A stretch of 64,000 bases of DNA. It comes from Roseomonas fluvialis (lineage in GTDB: Bacteria > Pseudomonadota > Alphaproteobacteria > Acetobacterales > Acetobacteraceae). The stretch covers positions 2,753,001-2,817,000 of the forward strand of contig NZ_AP025637.1 of assembly GCF_022846615.1 (NCBI RefSeq). Reading direction: 5' to 3'. Numbering within the stretch: position 1 is the stretch's first letter; each line of letters opens with the position of its first letter. Below are positions 33,855 through 42,132 of this stretch, piece after piece. Below the pieces are notes generated by a model that worked only from the letters and a program-made list of their open reading frames with translations, was not told the origin of the DNA and did not search any database. A program made the translations under genes and the position numbers.

Positions 33855-34109
33855 ATGCGCGCCATATTCGTGATGATCAAGTGCGAGATGGGCCAAGCCT
33901 ACCGCGTGGCCCGCGAAATGGCCGATGGCATCGAGGAACTGTCCGAGATGCACTCGGTCTCCGGCCAATACGACCTGCTGGGGAAGTTCTACCTCGCGGC
34001 CGACCGCGACATCGGCCTGTTCGTCGTCGAGCGCATCCAGACCGTCGCCGGCGTGAAGGACACCTACACGCTGCAAACCTTCAACGCCTTCTCCGGCGCC
34101 CAGGCCTGA
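33855..34109 (+). CDS. Stand-alone Lrp/AsnC ligand-binding (RAM) domain protein
   Basis: 84-residue protein that is only the C-terminal effector domain of Lrp/AsnC regulators. It has an alternating alpha/beta ferredoxin-like pattern starting MRAIFVMIKCEMGQAYRVA, with VSGQYDLLGKFYLAADRDI in the middle and TLQTFNAF at the end. No DNA-binding domain is present. Single-domain members bind amino acids or form mixed oligomers with full-length Lrp proteins; the role here is unknown. A 9-base-pair hairpin follows the stop. Confidence 0.8.
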   Translation: MRAIFVMIKCEMGQAYRVAREMADGIEELSEMHSVSGQYDLLGKFYLAADRDIGLFVVERIQTVAGVKDTYTLQTFNAFSGAQA

Positions 34110-34116
34110 TTAAGGC

Positions 34117-34137
34117 GCGGCGCCACGATGGCGCCGC
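34117..34137 (+). terminator. Hairpin after the RAM-domain gene
   Basis: GCGGCGCCA pairs perfectly with TGGCGCCGC around a CGA loop, starting 8 bases after the stop at 34109. No T tract follows, so factor-independent termination is uncertain. Confidence 0.4.
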
Positions 34138-34189
34138 AACGAAAACATGGAGGGCGTGCAACCTTCTCACGACCAGGAGGACCTGCACC

Positions 34190-34453
34190 ATGCGCCTGCT
34201 CCCCGCCATCGCCCTCTCCGCCAGCCTCGCGCTCGGCGCCTGCACCTACCCGGATGGCTCGCCGGACTACGGCAGCACGGCGGCGCTGGGCATCGGCGCG
34301 GCGGCGCTGGTCGGCGTCGCCGCCCTCGCCGCCAGCAGCAACAACAACAATCATAATGATGGCTACTATCGGCGCGACTACCGCCGGCATGGCGGCTACC
34401 GGCAGGACCACCGCTACGCCTATCGCGGGGATCGCGGGTATCGGCGCTGGTAG
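34190..34453 (+). CDS. Small predicted lipoprotein, Tyr/Arg-rich tail
   Basis: 87-residue exported protein. The signal ends in the lipobox L15-G-A-C18, so C18 should be lipidated. A short Gly/Ala-rich hydrophobic segment (about residues 29-47) is followed by an Asn-His run and then a Tyr-, Arg- and Gly-rich tail to the end. Similar small lipoproteins with aromatic/basic tails occur widely in alphaproteobacteria without known function. The ribosome-binding site AGGAGG (34175-34180) is 9 bases before the ATG. It is a single-gene unit with a strong hairpin just downstream. Confidence 0.7.
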   Translation: MRLLPAIALSASLALGACTYPDGSPDYGSTAALGIGAAALVGVAALAASSNNNNHNDGYYRRDYRRHGGYRQDHRYAYRGDRGYRRW

Positions 34454-34463
34454 AAAGGCAAGG

Positions 34464-34485
34464 CCGGGGGAGCGAACTCCCCCGG
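34464..34485 (+). terminator. Terminator hairpin after the small lipoprotein gene
   Basis: CCGGGGGAG pairs perfectly with CTCCCCCGG around a CGAA tetraloop, beginning 11 bases after the stop. It is followed by a pyrimidine-rich CTCCTTCTTCT tract. Also usable by the convergent amidase transcript. Confidence 0.65.
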
Positions 34486-34526
34486 GCCCCCTCCTTCTTC
34501 TGGCGGCTGGAGACTGACGGCGAAAC

Positions 34527-36023
34527 TTAGTCCCAACCCAGGGCGCCGGGCACTTCGCGGATTGGCGTCGCGGCGCGCAGCGCGGCCAGGTCCGGCACCG
34601 GGCGGCGCAGCGCGGCGTCCCCGACGAAGGCCGCCTCGATCGCCGCGGCTACGCGCAGCACCAGCGCATCGCCCCCACGCGGCCCGACGATCTGAAGGCC
34701 GAACGGCATCCCCAGCGCGTCCACGCCCATCGGCAGCGATATCGCCGGATGCCCGCACAGCGTCGGGTAGTAGGCGCAGGCGAGCCAATGGAAGTAGCTG
34801 CGCGTCTTCACCCCGTCGATCTCTGCCGGAAACAGTTCCTTCCAGGGGCGCGGCGACAGCGTGATGGCCGGGGTGATCAACACGTCGTGCCGCGCGAAGA
34901 AGTGCTGCCAGGCGCGATACATCCGCGTCTGCGCCTGCGCGGCATTGGCCGCGTCCTCGACCGTGTAGCGCAGCCCTTCCTCGACATTGGCGCGCACGTT
35001 CGGGCCGACATCCTGCGGGCGTTCGCGCACCTTCTGCGCATGCGCCGACAGGAAGGCGATGGCGCGCAGCACCTCGAAGGCCTCGTCGCCACCGCGGCAA
35101 TCGGGGTCTGCTTCCTCGGCCGCGCCGAACAGCGGCGCGATGGCGCGGGAACGGATGGCGAAGGCCTCGCGGATGAGCTTCTCGACCGGCGCCTGGCCGA
35201 AATCGACGCTGATCGCGAGCCGCAGCGACGCCAGGTCGACCGGCGCCAGCGGATGGTATCGCGCGGGCACCCCGCGCACCGCCTCGCCCGGCAGCGTGTA
35301 CGCCAACGGGTCCATCGCATCGTCCGACGCCATGGCCGACAGCAGCAGCGCCGTGTCCGGCACATTGCGCGCCATCGGCCCGAGCACCGGCAGCCCCGAC
35401 CAGCCATGCCCGCGCTTCTCGCTCGGCACCAGTCCCGGCGAGGGCCGATACCCCACGATCCCGTTGAACGCCGCCGGATTGCGCAAGGAACCACCGGTAT
35501 CCGAACCGGAGCAGATCGGCGCCATCCCGCAGGCCAGCGCCACACCCGACCCGCCGGACGACCCCGCCGCCGACTTCATCGGGTCGAACGGATTGCCCGT
35601 CACGCCATAGACGGCGTTGCGCGTATTCGCGCCCGCGCCGAATTCAGGCGTGTTGGTCTTGCCCATCACGACCGCGCCCGCGCGGCGCAGGTTCGCCACC
35701 ATCCCGCAATCCGCCTCGGGCACGAAATCGGCGAAGATCGGGCTGCCATAGGTGGTGCGCAGGCCCTTGGTTTCCTCCAGGTCCTTGATGCCGACCGGCA
35801 GCCCGTGCAGCGGGCCGAGCGGACCGCCCGCCATCACCTGCGCTTCCGCCGCCTTCGCCGCGGCGCGCGCCGCTGGCTCGTCAATGGCGACCATCGCGTT
35901 GACCGCGTGGTTCACCTCCCCCACGCGCTTCAGGCAGGACTCCAGCAGTTCGACAGGCGAGAGCGCGCGGCGCCCGATCAGCGCGCGGGCTTCCAGGGCC
36001 GACAGATCGCAGGGTTCGGTCAT
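34527..36023 (-). CDS. Amidase signature family enzyme
   Basis: 498-residue amidase with the full Ser-cisSer-Lys set: K80 in LPVGIKD, the serine pair S155/S156 in AAGSSGGSGVALACG, and nucleophile S179 in SGSDTGGSLRNPAA. It hydrolyses an amide bond to acid and ammonia or amine; members include aryl-acylamidases and the GatA branch. The absence of gatB/gatC neighbours makes GatA unlikely. The start ATG 36023 overlaps the macro-domain gene stop by ATGA, so translation is coupled. Convergent with the lipoprotein gene. Confidence 0.9.
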   Translation of the reverse strand: MTEPCDLSALEARALIGRRALSPVELLESCLKRVGEVNHAVNAMVAIDEPAARAAAKAAEAQVMAGGPLGPLHGLPVGIKDLEETKGLRTTYGSPIFADFVPEADCGMVANLRRAGAVVMGKTNTPEFGAGANTRNAVYGVTGNPFDPMKSAAGSSGGSGVALACGMAPICSGSDTGGSLRNPAAFNGIVGYRPSPGLVPSEKRGHGWSGLPVLGPMARNVPDTALLLSAMASDDAMDPLAYTLPGEAVRGVPARYHPLAPVDLASLRLAISVDFGQAPVEKLIREAFAIRSRAIAPLFGAAEEADPDCRGGDEAFEVLRAIAFLSAHAQKVRERPQDVGPNVRANVEEGLRYTVEDAANAAQAQTRMYRAWQHFFARHDVLITPAITLSPRPWKELFPAEIDGVKTRSYFHWLACAYYPTLCGHPAISLPMGVDALGMPFGLQIVGPRGGDALVLRVAAAIEAAFVGDAALRRPVPDLAALRAATPIREVPGALGWD

Positions 36024-36517
36024 GCGCCGAGTTCCTTTTCGTACAGATGGAGCGTGTGCTGGTCGAAGCAGGCGAAGGTGACGTCGATGTCGGCGCGACT
36101 TTCCTCCCGCACCGTCGCGACCGCAATCCGGGTTGCCTGGTCGGCGGGGTAGCCGAAGATGCCGGTCGAGATCGCCGGGAAGGCGATGGACCGTCCGCCG
36201 GCGTCCCGCAGCAGGCGCAAGCATTCGCGATAGCAGCCCGCCAGCAGCGCGGGCTCGCCCGCACCGCCGCCGCGCCACACCGGCCCCACCGCATGGATGA
36301 CGAAGCGCGCCGGCAGCGCGAAGCCCGGCGTGATGCGCGCCTGTCCGGTCGGGCATGGCGCCACCACCGCGCAAGCCGCGGCCAGCGGCGCTGCGCCCGC
36401 CGTGCGGAAGATCGCGCCACAGACACCCCCGCCTACAAGCAGCGCCTCGTTCGCGGCGTTCACCACCGCATCCACCTCCAGCGTGGTGATGTCGGCGCGG
36501 ATGGCGCGCAGCCTCAC
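36020..36517 (-). CDS. Macro domain protein (YmdB-like)
   Basis: 165-residue single macro domain. It has VDAVVNAANEALLVGGGVCGAI (residues 15-36), the ADP-ribose-binding core, then VIHAVGPVW, and SIAFPAISTGIFGYP, the second loop around the distal ribose. Members bind ADP-ribose and can deacetylate O-acetyl-ADP-ribose or remove mono-ADP-ribose from proteins. The start is a GTG at 36517 overlapping the DUF3592 gene stop (GTGA). It sits between DUF3592 and amidase genes in one coupled unit. Confidence 0.9.
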   Translation of the reverse strand: MRLRAIRADITTLEVDAVVNAANEALLVGGGVCGAIFRTAGAAPLAAACAVVAPCPTGQARITPGFALPARFVIHAVGPVWRGGGAGEPALLAGCYRECLRLLRDAGGRSIAFPAISTGIFGYPADQATRIAVATVREESRADIDVTFACFDQHTLHLYEKELGA

Positions 36518-36996
36518 CGCCCGCGCGGCGCCGGTGGCGGGCGGTTCGTGACATGGCCGATCAGCAGGAAGATCACGCCCGCCACCGCCACGATCCCCGC
36601 CGCGATGAACCAGGCGCGCGCCTGATCGTTATGCCCGGGCAGCGCCGTGCTGAAGGACGGGTTCTCGGGGTCGTAGAACACCTGCACGCGGCCGAACTTC
36701 ACGTCGCCCTCGGCGAAGACAGGCGCGCTGTGCGTGGTGTGGCCGTGATGCTCCCGCCCATCCACGCTGTAGCGCCAGCGCGCGGTGTAATAGGTGGAAC
36801 TCGTGGGCAGGTGGTCATCCGACGTGGTCACCGTGGCGGCGCCGCCCAGTTCGACCTGCCCCGAGCGCCCGGGATCGATCACCCGCGCCTCGATTGGCCG
36901 CAGCCGATTTCGTAGGCGGCGCTCCTTCACGCGCGTGACGCTCGCATGCAGCAGCAACGCAATGGCGAGTCCGAAGGCGATGACGGCGGCGGTCAT
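36514..36996 (-). CDS. DUF3592 membrane protein
   Basis: 160-residue protein with two transmembrane helices, at about residues 2-18 and 129-147. Between them is a beta-rich domain carrying YYTARWRYSVDGREHHG and GRVQVFYDPENPSFSTAL, the DUF3592 pattern. The function of DUF3592 is unknown. First gene of the three-gene coupled set ending in the amidase. Confidence 0.8.
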   Translation of the reverse strand: MTAAVIAFGLAIALLLHASVTRVKERRLRNRLRPIEARVIDPGRSGQVELGGAATVTTSDDHLPTSSTYYTARWRYSVDGREHHGHTTHSAPVFAEGDVKFGRVQVFYDPENPSFSTALPGHNDQARAWFIAAGIVAVAGVIFLLIGHVTNRPPPAPRGR

Positions 36997-37047
36997 GGCA
37001 GGCCATCCCTCGATGCCCCGCCAGTCTGCCGCAGCGGCAACGCGCCG

Positions 37048-38652
37048 TCAGTAGCCCAGCGCGCAGCCATCCTTGCGCGGGTCCGAACCACCCACCAGGC
37101 AGCCCTTCTCGCGGTCGATGAAGATCGCCTGGCCACCGCCATGCGGCTTGTCCACCAGCACGCACTCGTGCCCCAGCCGGTTCAGACGGTCCACCACCTG
37201 GCCAGGGATGCCGGTCTCCACCTGCACCTTTCCGTCCTGCGGCATCAGCCGCGGATGGTCGATCGCTTCCTGTACATCCAGCCCGAATTCGAAGTGATTG
37301 CTCAGGAACAGCGTCTGCCCGGTCGGCTGGAAGCGCCCGCCCATCACGCCGTACGGCATGATCGCCTGGCCATCCTTCATCACCATGCCGGGGATGATGG
37401 TGTGCAGCGGCCGCTTGTTCGGCGCGATGCAGTTCGGGTGGCCTTCCTGAAGCCGGAAGCCGAAGCCGCGGTTCTGCAGCATGACGCCGGACGTCTCGGC
37501 CAGGATGCCGGTGCCGAAGCCCTCGAACAGCGAGTTGATGAACGAACAGGCGTTGCCGTCCTTGTCCACCACGCAGAGGTAGACGGTGTCCTTGTGCTTG
37601 GCGAAGTCGCTCTCGCCCGCCGGCGGCAGTTCCGGCATCGCCGCGTCATCGCGAATGAGGCCCGCCAGGCGCTTCAGGTAGTCCGCACCCAGCAGCCGCT
37701 CGACCGGCACATCCACCTGCGACGGGTCCGCCAGGAAGGCGTCGCGGTCGCGATAGACCAGCCGCGCCGCCTCGATGTGGCGGTGGAAGCGCTCGGCACT
37801 CCACGGCCCCTGCTCCGGGGTTTCGAGGTTGCCCAGGATGCCCAGGATCTGCAGTACATGCATGCCCACGCCATTGGGCGGGCACTGGAACACCTGCATG
37901 CCGCGCCAATCGATCGAGATCGGCTCGACGAACTCGGCGACATCGGCGCCGCGGTGGAAGTCTTCCTCCGTATGCAGCCCGCCCGCGGCGCGCAGCGTCG
38001 CCACGATGTCGGCCGCGACCTCGCCCTCGTAGAACGCTTTCTTGCCGCGCGCGGCGATGGCCTTCAGCGTGCGCGCCAGTTCCGGCTGTACGAAGCGCGT
38101 CCCCAGCTTCGGTGCCTCGCCATCGCGCAGGAAGCGCCGGGCCGAGGCCTCGTGCTTCATCAGCTTGCCCACGCTGCCGACCCAGTCCCACGCCACGCGC
38201 GGGGAGATCGCGAAGCCTTCCTCGGCATACCGGATCGCCGGCTGCAGGATGGCATCGAGGCCAAGCCGCCCATGCGTCCGGTTCAGCAGTTCCCAGGCGC
38301 TGATCGCCCCGGGCACCGTCACAGAATGGGCCGACGTATTGACCATCGCGGTCATCCCCGCCGCGCGCAGCGCCTCGGGCGTCGCACCCGCCGGCGCGCG
38401 CCCCGACCCGTTCAGCGCCACCACCTTCGACGACCCCGCCGGCACGTACAGGCAGAAGCAGTCGCCGCCGATCCCGGTCGAGGCCGGTTCGATCACGCAT
38501 TGCACAGCGCAGGCGGCAATCGCGGCATCGAGCGCATTGCCCCCGGCGCGCAGGATATCGAGCGCGGCCAGCGTCGCCTGCGGCATCGAGGTCGCGGCCA
38601 TGCCGTTCGCGCCATAGGCGGGGCTGCGGCCAGGCAAATGGAAATCACGCAT
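37048..38652 (-). CDS. Gamma-glutamyltransferase family protein, second copy
   Basis: 534-residue member of the gamma-glutamyltransferase (YwrD-like) family. It has ALDILRAGGNALDAAIAACAVQ and EPASTGIGGDCFCLYV near the N-terminus. The autocleavage threonine is T356 in HKDTVYLCVVDKDGNACSFINSLFEGFGTGI. NKRPLHTIIPGMV and YGVMGGRFQPTGQ follow. There is no signal peptide. The start MRDFHLPGRSPAYGANGM at 38652 is the family N-terminus. It probably acts on gamma-glutamyl or glutaryl-type amides in the cytoplasm. It is divergent from the esterase gene at 38776, 123 bases apart. Confidence 0.9.
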   Translation of the reverse strand: MRDFHLPGRSPAYGANGMAATSMPQATLAALDILRAGGNALDAAIAACAVQCVIEPASTGIGGDCFCLYVPAGSSKVVALNGSGRAPAGATPEALRAAGMTAMVNTSAHSVTVPGAISAWELLNRTHGRLGLDAILQPAIRYAEEGFAISPRVAWDWVGSVGKLMKHEASARRFLRDGEAPKLGTRFVQPELARTLKAIAARGKKAFYEGEVAADIVATLRAAGGLHTEEDFHRGADVAEFVEPISIDWRGMQVFQCPPNGVGMHVLQILGILGNLETPEQGPWSAERFHRHIEAARLVYRDRDAFLADPSQVDVPVERLLGADYLKRLAGLIRDDAAMPELPPAGESDFAKHKDTVYLCVVDKDGNACSFINSLFEGFGTGILAETSGVMLQNRGFGFRLQEGHPNCIAPNKRPLHTIIPGMVMKDGQAIMPYGVMGGRFQPTGQTLFLSNHFEFGLDVQEAIDHPRLMPQDGKVQVETGIPGQVVDRLNRLGHECVLVDKPHGGGQAIFIDREKGCLVGGSDPRKDGCALGY

Positions 38653-38775
38653 TCCGGGATCCGTTTCCAAACTGGGGTTGGCGCCTCCATGCAACGGGAC
38701 GGCCCGCTTGGAAAGCCCGGGGCGACGGGCGGCGCGCGCAATGCTGGAATGCAGCCGCCACTGCCGGGCCCCGCC

Positions 38776-39837
38776 ATGATCCTCCACCGCCGCGTCGTCC
38801 TCTCCGCCGCCCTGGCTGCGCCGCCCCTGGCCGCGCCAACCCTGGCGCAGGCCCCAGCGCCCACCGAGGCCCCCCGGACGCTGCCCGCTCGCCTGCTCCC
38901 TGTCCCGCGCAGCGTCAGCGCGGAGCTGCAACACCGCATCGCCGCGCCCTATCCCGCCAACTGGGACCACATCCCGCCCGATACCGCCGGCTGGCGCGCC
39001 CTGCAGGCCGCTTCCGCCGCCGAGGTCGACCCGCTGCTCCCGGGCCTGATCGAAGCGCTCCGCATCACCGTCACCCCCACCACCATCGCCGGCGTGCCGG
39101 CCTTCGACATCGCCCCGCGCGACATGCGCCCGGACCGCCAGGGCCGCCTGCTGGTCCACCTGCATGGTGGCGGCTACGTGCTCTATCCGGGCCGCGCCGG
39201 CGCGGGGGAGGCCATGCTCATGGCCGGTTTTGCAGGCTTCCGCTGCCTGTCGGTCGACTACCGCATGCCGCCCGACCACCCCTTCCCGGCGGCGCTGGAC
39301 GACGCCATCGCCGCGTGGCGCGCGGTGACCGCGCAGCACGACCCGCGCCGGCTCGGCCTGTTCGGCAGTTCCGCCGGCGGCGGCCTGCTGCTGGCCACCC
39401 TGCTGCGCGCGCGCGCCGAGGGCCTGCCGCCCCCCGCCGCCATCGCCCCCGGCACCCCGTGGTGCGACCTGGCCGGCGAGGGCGATTCGGTGAACGCCAA
39501 CGCTTATGTCGACAACGTGCTGGTCAGCCGCACCGGCTGGCTCGGCGCCGCGGCCGCGCTCTATGCCGCCGGGCGCGACCTGCGCGACCCGCTGCTCTCG
39601 CCCGTCAACGGCGACCTGTCGGGCTTCCCGCCCGCCATCCTCACCTCCGGCACGCGTGACCTGCTGCTGTCGGACACGGTGCGCGCGCATCGCCGCCTGC
39701 GCCGCGCTGGCGTGGTCGCCGACCTCCAGGTCCTTGAAGGCCAGAGCCACGCCCAGTTCCTCGACCCGACGGTGCCCGAGGCGCGCGAGGCCTTCAACGA
39801 AATCGGCGACTTCCTGGCCCGCTACCTCGGCACCTGA
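38776..39837 (+). CDS. Exported alpha/beta hydrolase, hormone-sensitive-lipase type
   Basis: 353-residue esterase/lipase. A signal peptide (MILHRRVVLSAALAAPPLAAP, then TLAQA) directs export. The oxyanion motif is HGGGYVLYPGR, preceded by LLVHL. The nucleophile elbow is GSSAGGG, the acid is in SGTRDLLLSD and the histidine in EGQSHAQFLD, the complete family IV set. It hydrolyses short-chain esters in the periplasm or outside. No operon partner. Confidence 0.9.
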   Translation: MILHRRVVLSAALAAPPLAAPTLAQAPAPTEAPRTLPARLLPVPRSVSAELQHRIAAPYPANWDHIPPDTAGWRALQAASAAEVDPLLPGLIEALRITVTPTTIAGVPAFDIAPRDMRPDRQGRLLVHLHGGGYVLYPGRAGAGEAMLMAGFAGFRCLSVDYRMPPDHPFPAALDDAIAAWRAVTAQHDPRRLGLFGSSAGGGLLLATLLRARAEGLPPPAAIAPGTPWCDLAGEGDSVNANAYVDNVLVSRTGWLGAAAALYAAGRDLRDPLLSPVNGDLSGFPPAILTSGTRDLLLSDTVRAHRRLRRAGVVADLQVLEGQSHAQFLDPTVPEAREAFNEIGDFLARYLGT

Positions 39838-39878
39838 CCCCCCTCGCGCGATCGTGACTTCTGGTCTAAGGCCGCGCG

Positions 39879-39980
39879 ATGCAGCAACCCGCAGGCATCA
39901 CCGAACCAGGCCGCCGGGCCGCACCGCGCGGCGCCGAACACGCCCGCACGCATGGTGCGCTCCGTCGTCGGCCCGCATGA
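39879..39980 (+). CDS. Possible 33-codon leader ORF coupled to the glycosyltransferase
   Basis: A short frame starting MQQPAGITEPGRR ends in a TGA that overlaps the ATG of the next gene as ATGA. AAGG lies about 7 bases upstream of its start. The next gene has no clear ribosome-binding site of its own. The peptide is Arg/Ala-rich and not recognised; chance is a real possibility in DNA this GC-rich. Confidence 0.25.
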   Translation: MQQPAGITEPGRRAAPRGAEHARTHGALRRRPA

Positions 39981-41185
39981 AGCCAACCGCCTCGGCCGAG
40001 TCCACGCCCTTCGCCATCGCCACCGCCACCGATGCCGCGATGGAGGAACTCGCGATCGGGCTGTGCCAATCCCTCGGCCCGGCCGCGCGCGAGCTCACCG
40101 TCATCGACATCGGCATGACACCGGCGGCCCGGCACTGGTTCGCCGGCCAGGGCGTGCGCGTGATCGTCCCGCCGGCCCCGGCGGTGGCGCCGCGGGCGCA
40201 TGACCGCGCCTATTTCGCCGCCATGTATCTGCGCCCGCGCCTGCCACGCATGCTGGGCGCGGGCATGGTGCTGTGGATCGATGCCGATTGCTGGGTGCAG
40301 GACGGCGCGGCGATCGACGAATTCCGCCGCGCCGCGCTGGCCGCCCCCGCGGGCGTCGCCGCCTGCGCCATGATCGACCCCGACTACGATGCCTGCATCG
40401 CCAACCTGGTGGGCGACCAGGACTGGTATCGCGGCCTGTACCGCGAGCTGTTCGGTGAGCAGGTCGCGGCCTTCATGTACGGCCGCGCCGTGTTGTCCTC
40501 CGGCGTCTTCTGCGCGCGCGCCGACGCCCCCTTCTGGGCCGCCTGGGACGCCCATGTGCGGCACGTCTACGACGTGCTGCGCCCGGCCGGCGACCTCGGC
40601 CACATGGCCGAGCAATGCGCCTTCAACCGGGTGCTGCACGAAGCCGGCGGCTTCGCGCTGCTGCGCTCCGAGGATAACTTCCACTGCCACGGCGCCACGA
40701 TGGAACGGCGCGGGTCGCGCGTGGTGGTCGAACGGTCCGGGCGCGCGCCACGCATCGTCCACCTGTCGGATTTCCGCGGCATGGAGCAACGCTACCGCGC
40801 CCAGGGCCTGCTGTTCGACCCGGCCGCCGCCCCTACCGCCGAGGCCACTTCCCCCTTCCAGGCCGCGCTGCTCGACGAAGTGGCGGCGCTGCGCGGCGCG
40901 CGGTCGCGCCTCGAGGCGCAGGTCGACACCCTGCAGGGCATGATGGCCGCGCGCGACGCCGCTCTCGCCGCGGCGCAGGCCGCCCGCGCGCAGCAGGATG
41001 CCGCGATGGCGGCGCTGCGGGTCGCGGATGCGGCGCAGCAGGCGGACCTCACGGCGCTGCGCGCCAGCCTGTCCTGGCGCGTCACCGCGCCGCTGCGCGT
41101 GCTGCGTGGCGCGATCGCCGCGACCGCCGGGCGATGGCCGCGGGCTTTGCCGCTGCTGCGAAATCGGCTTGCATGGCGCCGATGA
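39977..41185 (+). CDS. Glycosyltransferase-like protein with C-terminal coiled coil
   Basis: 402-residue cytoplasmic protein. The N-terminal domain looks like a GT-A glycosyltransferase (family 8-like). An aromatic YFAAMYLRPRLPRML segment leads to MVLWIDADCWVQD with a DxD motif at about residues 99-101. VLSSGVFCARADAPFW and DFRGMEQRYRA follow. From about residue 300 an Ala/Gln/Asp-rich coiled coil ends in LSWRVTAPLRVLRG, a C-terminal motif seen in other alphaproteobacterial glycosyltransferases. Likely involved in surface polysaccharide or protein glycosylation; the target is unknown. Overlaps csaA by ATGA. Confidence 0.6.
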   Translation: MKPTASAESTPFAIATATDAAMEELAIGLCQSLGPAARELTVIDIGMTPAARHWFAGQGVRVIVPPAPAVAPRAHDRAYFAAMYLRPRLPRMLGAGMVLWIDADCWVQDGAAIDEFRRAALAAPAGVAACAMIDPDYDACIANLVGDQDWYRGLYRELFGEQVAAFMYGRAVLSSGVFCARADAPFWAAWDAHVRHVYDVLRPAGDLGHMAEQCAFNRVLHEAGGFALLRSEDNFHCHGATMERRGSRVVVERSGRAPRIVHLSDFRGMEQRYRAQGLLFDPAAAPTAEATSPFQAALLDEVAALRGARSRLEAQVDTLQGMMAARDAALAAAQAARAQQDAAMAALRVADAAQQADLTALRASLSWRVTAPLRVLRGAIAATAGRWPRALPLLRNRLAWRR

Positions 41186-41526
41186 CCCAGCCGCCCGCCC
41201 CCTTCGAAGCCTTCGAGGCCCTCGACATCCGCGTCGGCACCGTGGTCGACGCCCAGCCCTTCCCCGAGGCGCGCAAGCCGTCGATCCGCCTCTGGGTGGA
41301 TTTCGGCGGCAGCCTGGGCGTGAAGCGGTCCTCCGCGCAGGTCACGGTGCACTACGCGCCGGACCGGCTGATCGGCCGCCAGGTGATGGCGGTGGTGAAC
41401 TTCGCCCCGCGCCGCATCGCGGGGTTCGAGAGCGAGGTTCTGGTGCTCGGCGTGCCGGACGAGAACGGCGCGGTGGTGTTGCTGAAGCCGGACCTGCGGG
41501 TGCCGGACGGGGGAAAGATGTTCTGA
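41182..41526 (+). CDS. csaA: CsaA-like tRNA-binding domain protein
   Basis: 114-residue single-domain protein of the CsaA family: FEALDIRVGTVVDAQPFPEARKPSIRLWVDFG, then VKRSSAQVTVHY and GRQVMAVVNFAPRRIAGFESEVLVLG, with NGAVVLLKPD near the end. This is the EMAP-II/Trbp-type OB fold that binds tRNA-like structures; CsaA has been described as an export chaperone in Bacillus. ATG 41182 overlaps the previous stop by ATGA, and its own stop overlaps the gpt start in TGATG. Confidence 0.88.
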   Translation: MTQPPAPFEAFEALDIRVGTVVDAQPFPEARKPSIRLWVDFGGSLGVKRSSAQVTVHYAPDRLIGRQVMAVVNFAPRRIAGFESEVLVLGVPDENGAVVLLKPDLRVPDGGKMF

Positions 41527-42005
41527 TGGCGCAGAAGTACTACACGGTCACCTGGGACCAGCTGCACCGCGACAGCAAGGCGCTGGCCTGGCGGCTGCTG
41601 GAACGCGGGCCATACCGCGGGATCGTCGCCATCACCCGCGGCGGGCTGATCCCGGCCGCGATCATCGCGCGGGAACTCGACTGCCGGCTGATCGAGAGCG
41701 TGTCGATCGTTACCTACGACGAGGAAAAGCGCGGCGAACCGCGGGTGGCCAAGCCACCACTCGCCGCCGGCGACGGTGAGGGCTGGCTGATCCTCGACGA
41801 CCTGGTGGATACCGGCACGACCGCGCGCGTGATCCGCGCCCTGCTGCCCAAGGCGCATTTCGCGACCGTCTACGCGAAGCCCGCCGGCAAGCCGACGGTC
41901 GACACCTTCATCACGGAAGTGTCGCAGGACACCTGGATCCTGTTCCCCTGGGATACCGAGCCGCAGTTCATCGCGCCCATCGCGAAGACGGCGGCCGGGC
42001 AGTAG
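41526..42005 (+). CDS. gpt: Xanthine-guanine phosphoribosyltransferase
   Basis: 159-residue type I phosphoribosyltransferase of the Gpt type. It starts KYYTVTWDQLHRDSKALAWRL, with ITRGGLIPAAIIAREL, the SVSIVTYDEEKRGE loop, the PRPP-binding WLILDDLVDTGTTAR (residues 87-101), and DTWILFPWD at the base-binding end. It salvages xanthine and guanine with PRPP. Coupled to csaA and the glycosyltransferase gene, a grouping without an obvious metabolic reason. Confidence 0.93.
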   Translation: MAQKYYTVTWDQLHRDSKALAWRLLERGPYRGIVAITRGGLIPAAIIARELDCRLIESVSIVTYDEEKRGEPRVAKPPLAAGDGEGWLILDDLVDTGTTARVIRALLPKAHFATVYAKPAGKPTVDTFITEVSQDTWILFPWDTEPQFIAPIAKTAAGQ

Positions 42006-42035
42006 CCATCCCGCCGATGGCATGGCGTCGCGCGT

Positions 42036-42059
42036 GGCCGGGCGGCGCCGCCCCCGGCC
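42036..42059. terminator. GC-rich hairpin between convergent genes
   Basis: GGCCGGG (42036-42042) pairs with CCCGGCC (42053-42059) around a loop containing GGCGCC. It lies 31 bases after the gpt stop and before the end of the convergent membrane protein gene. No T run, so low confidence. Confidence 0.35.
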
Positions 42060-42132
42060 TTGCCACGGGCACGCCACGCAGCCGCGACACCACCCCTGCG
42101 CGCCGACAGGTCCGGCGACGCCGACGGCGGAA

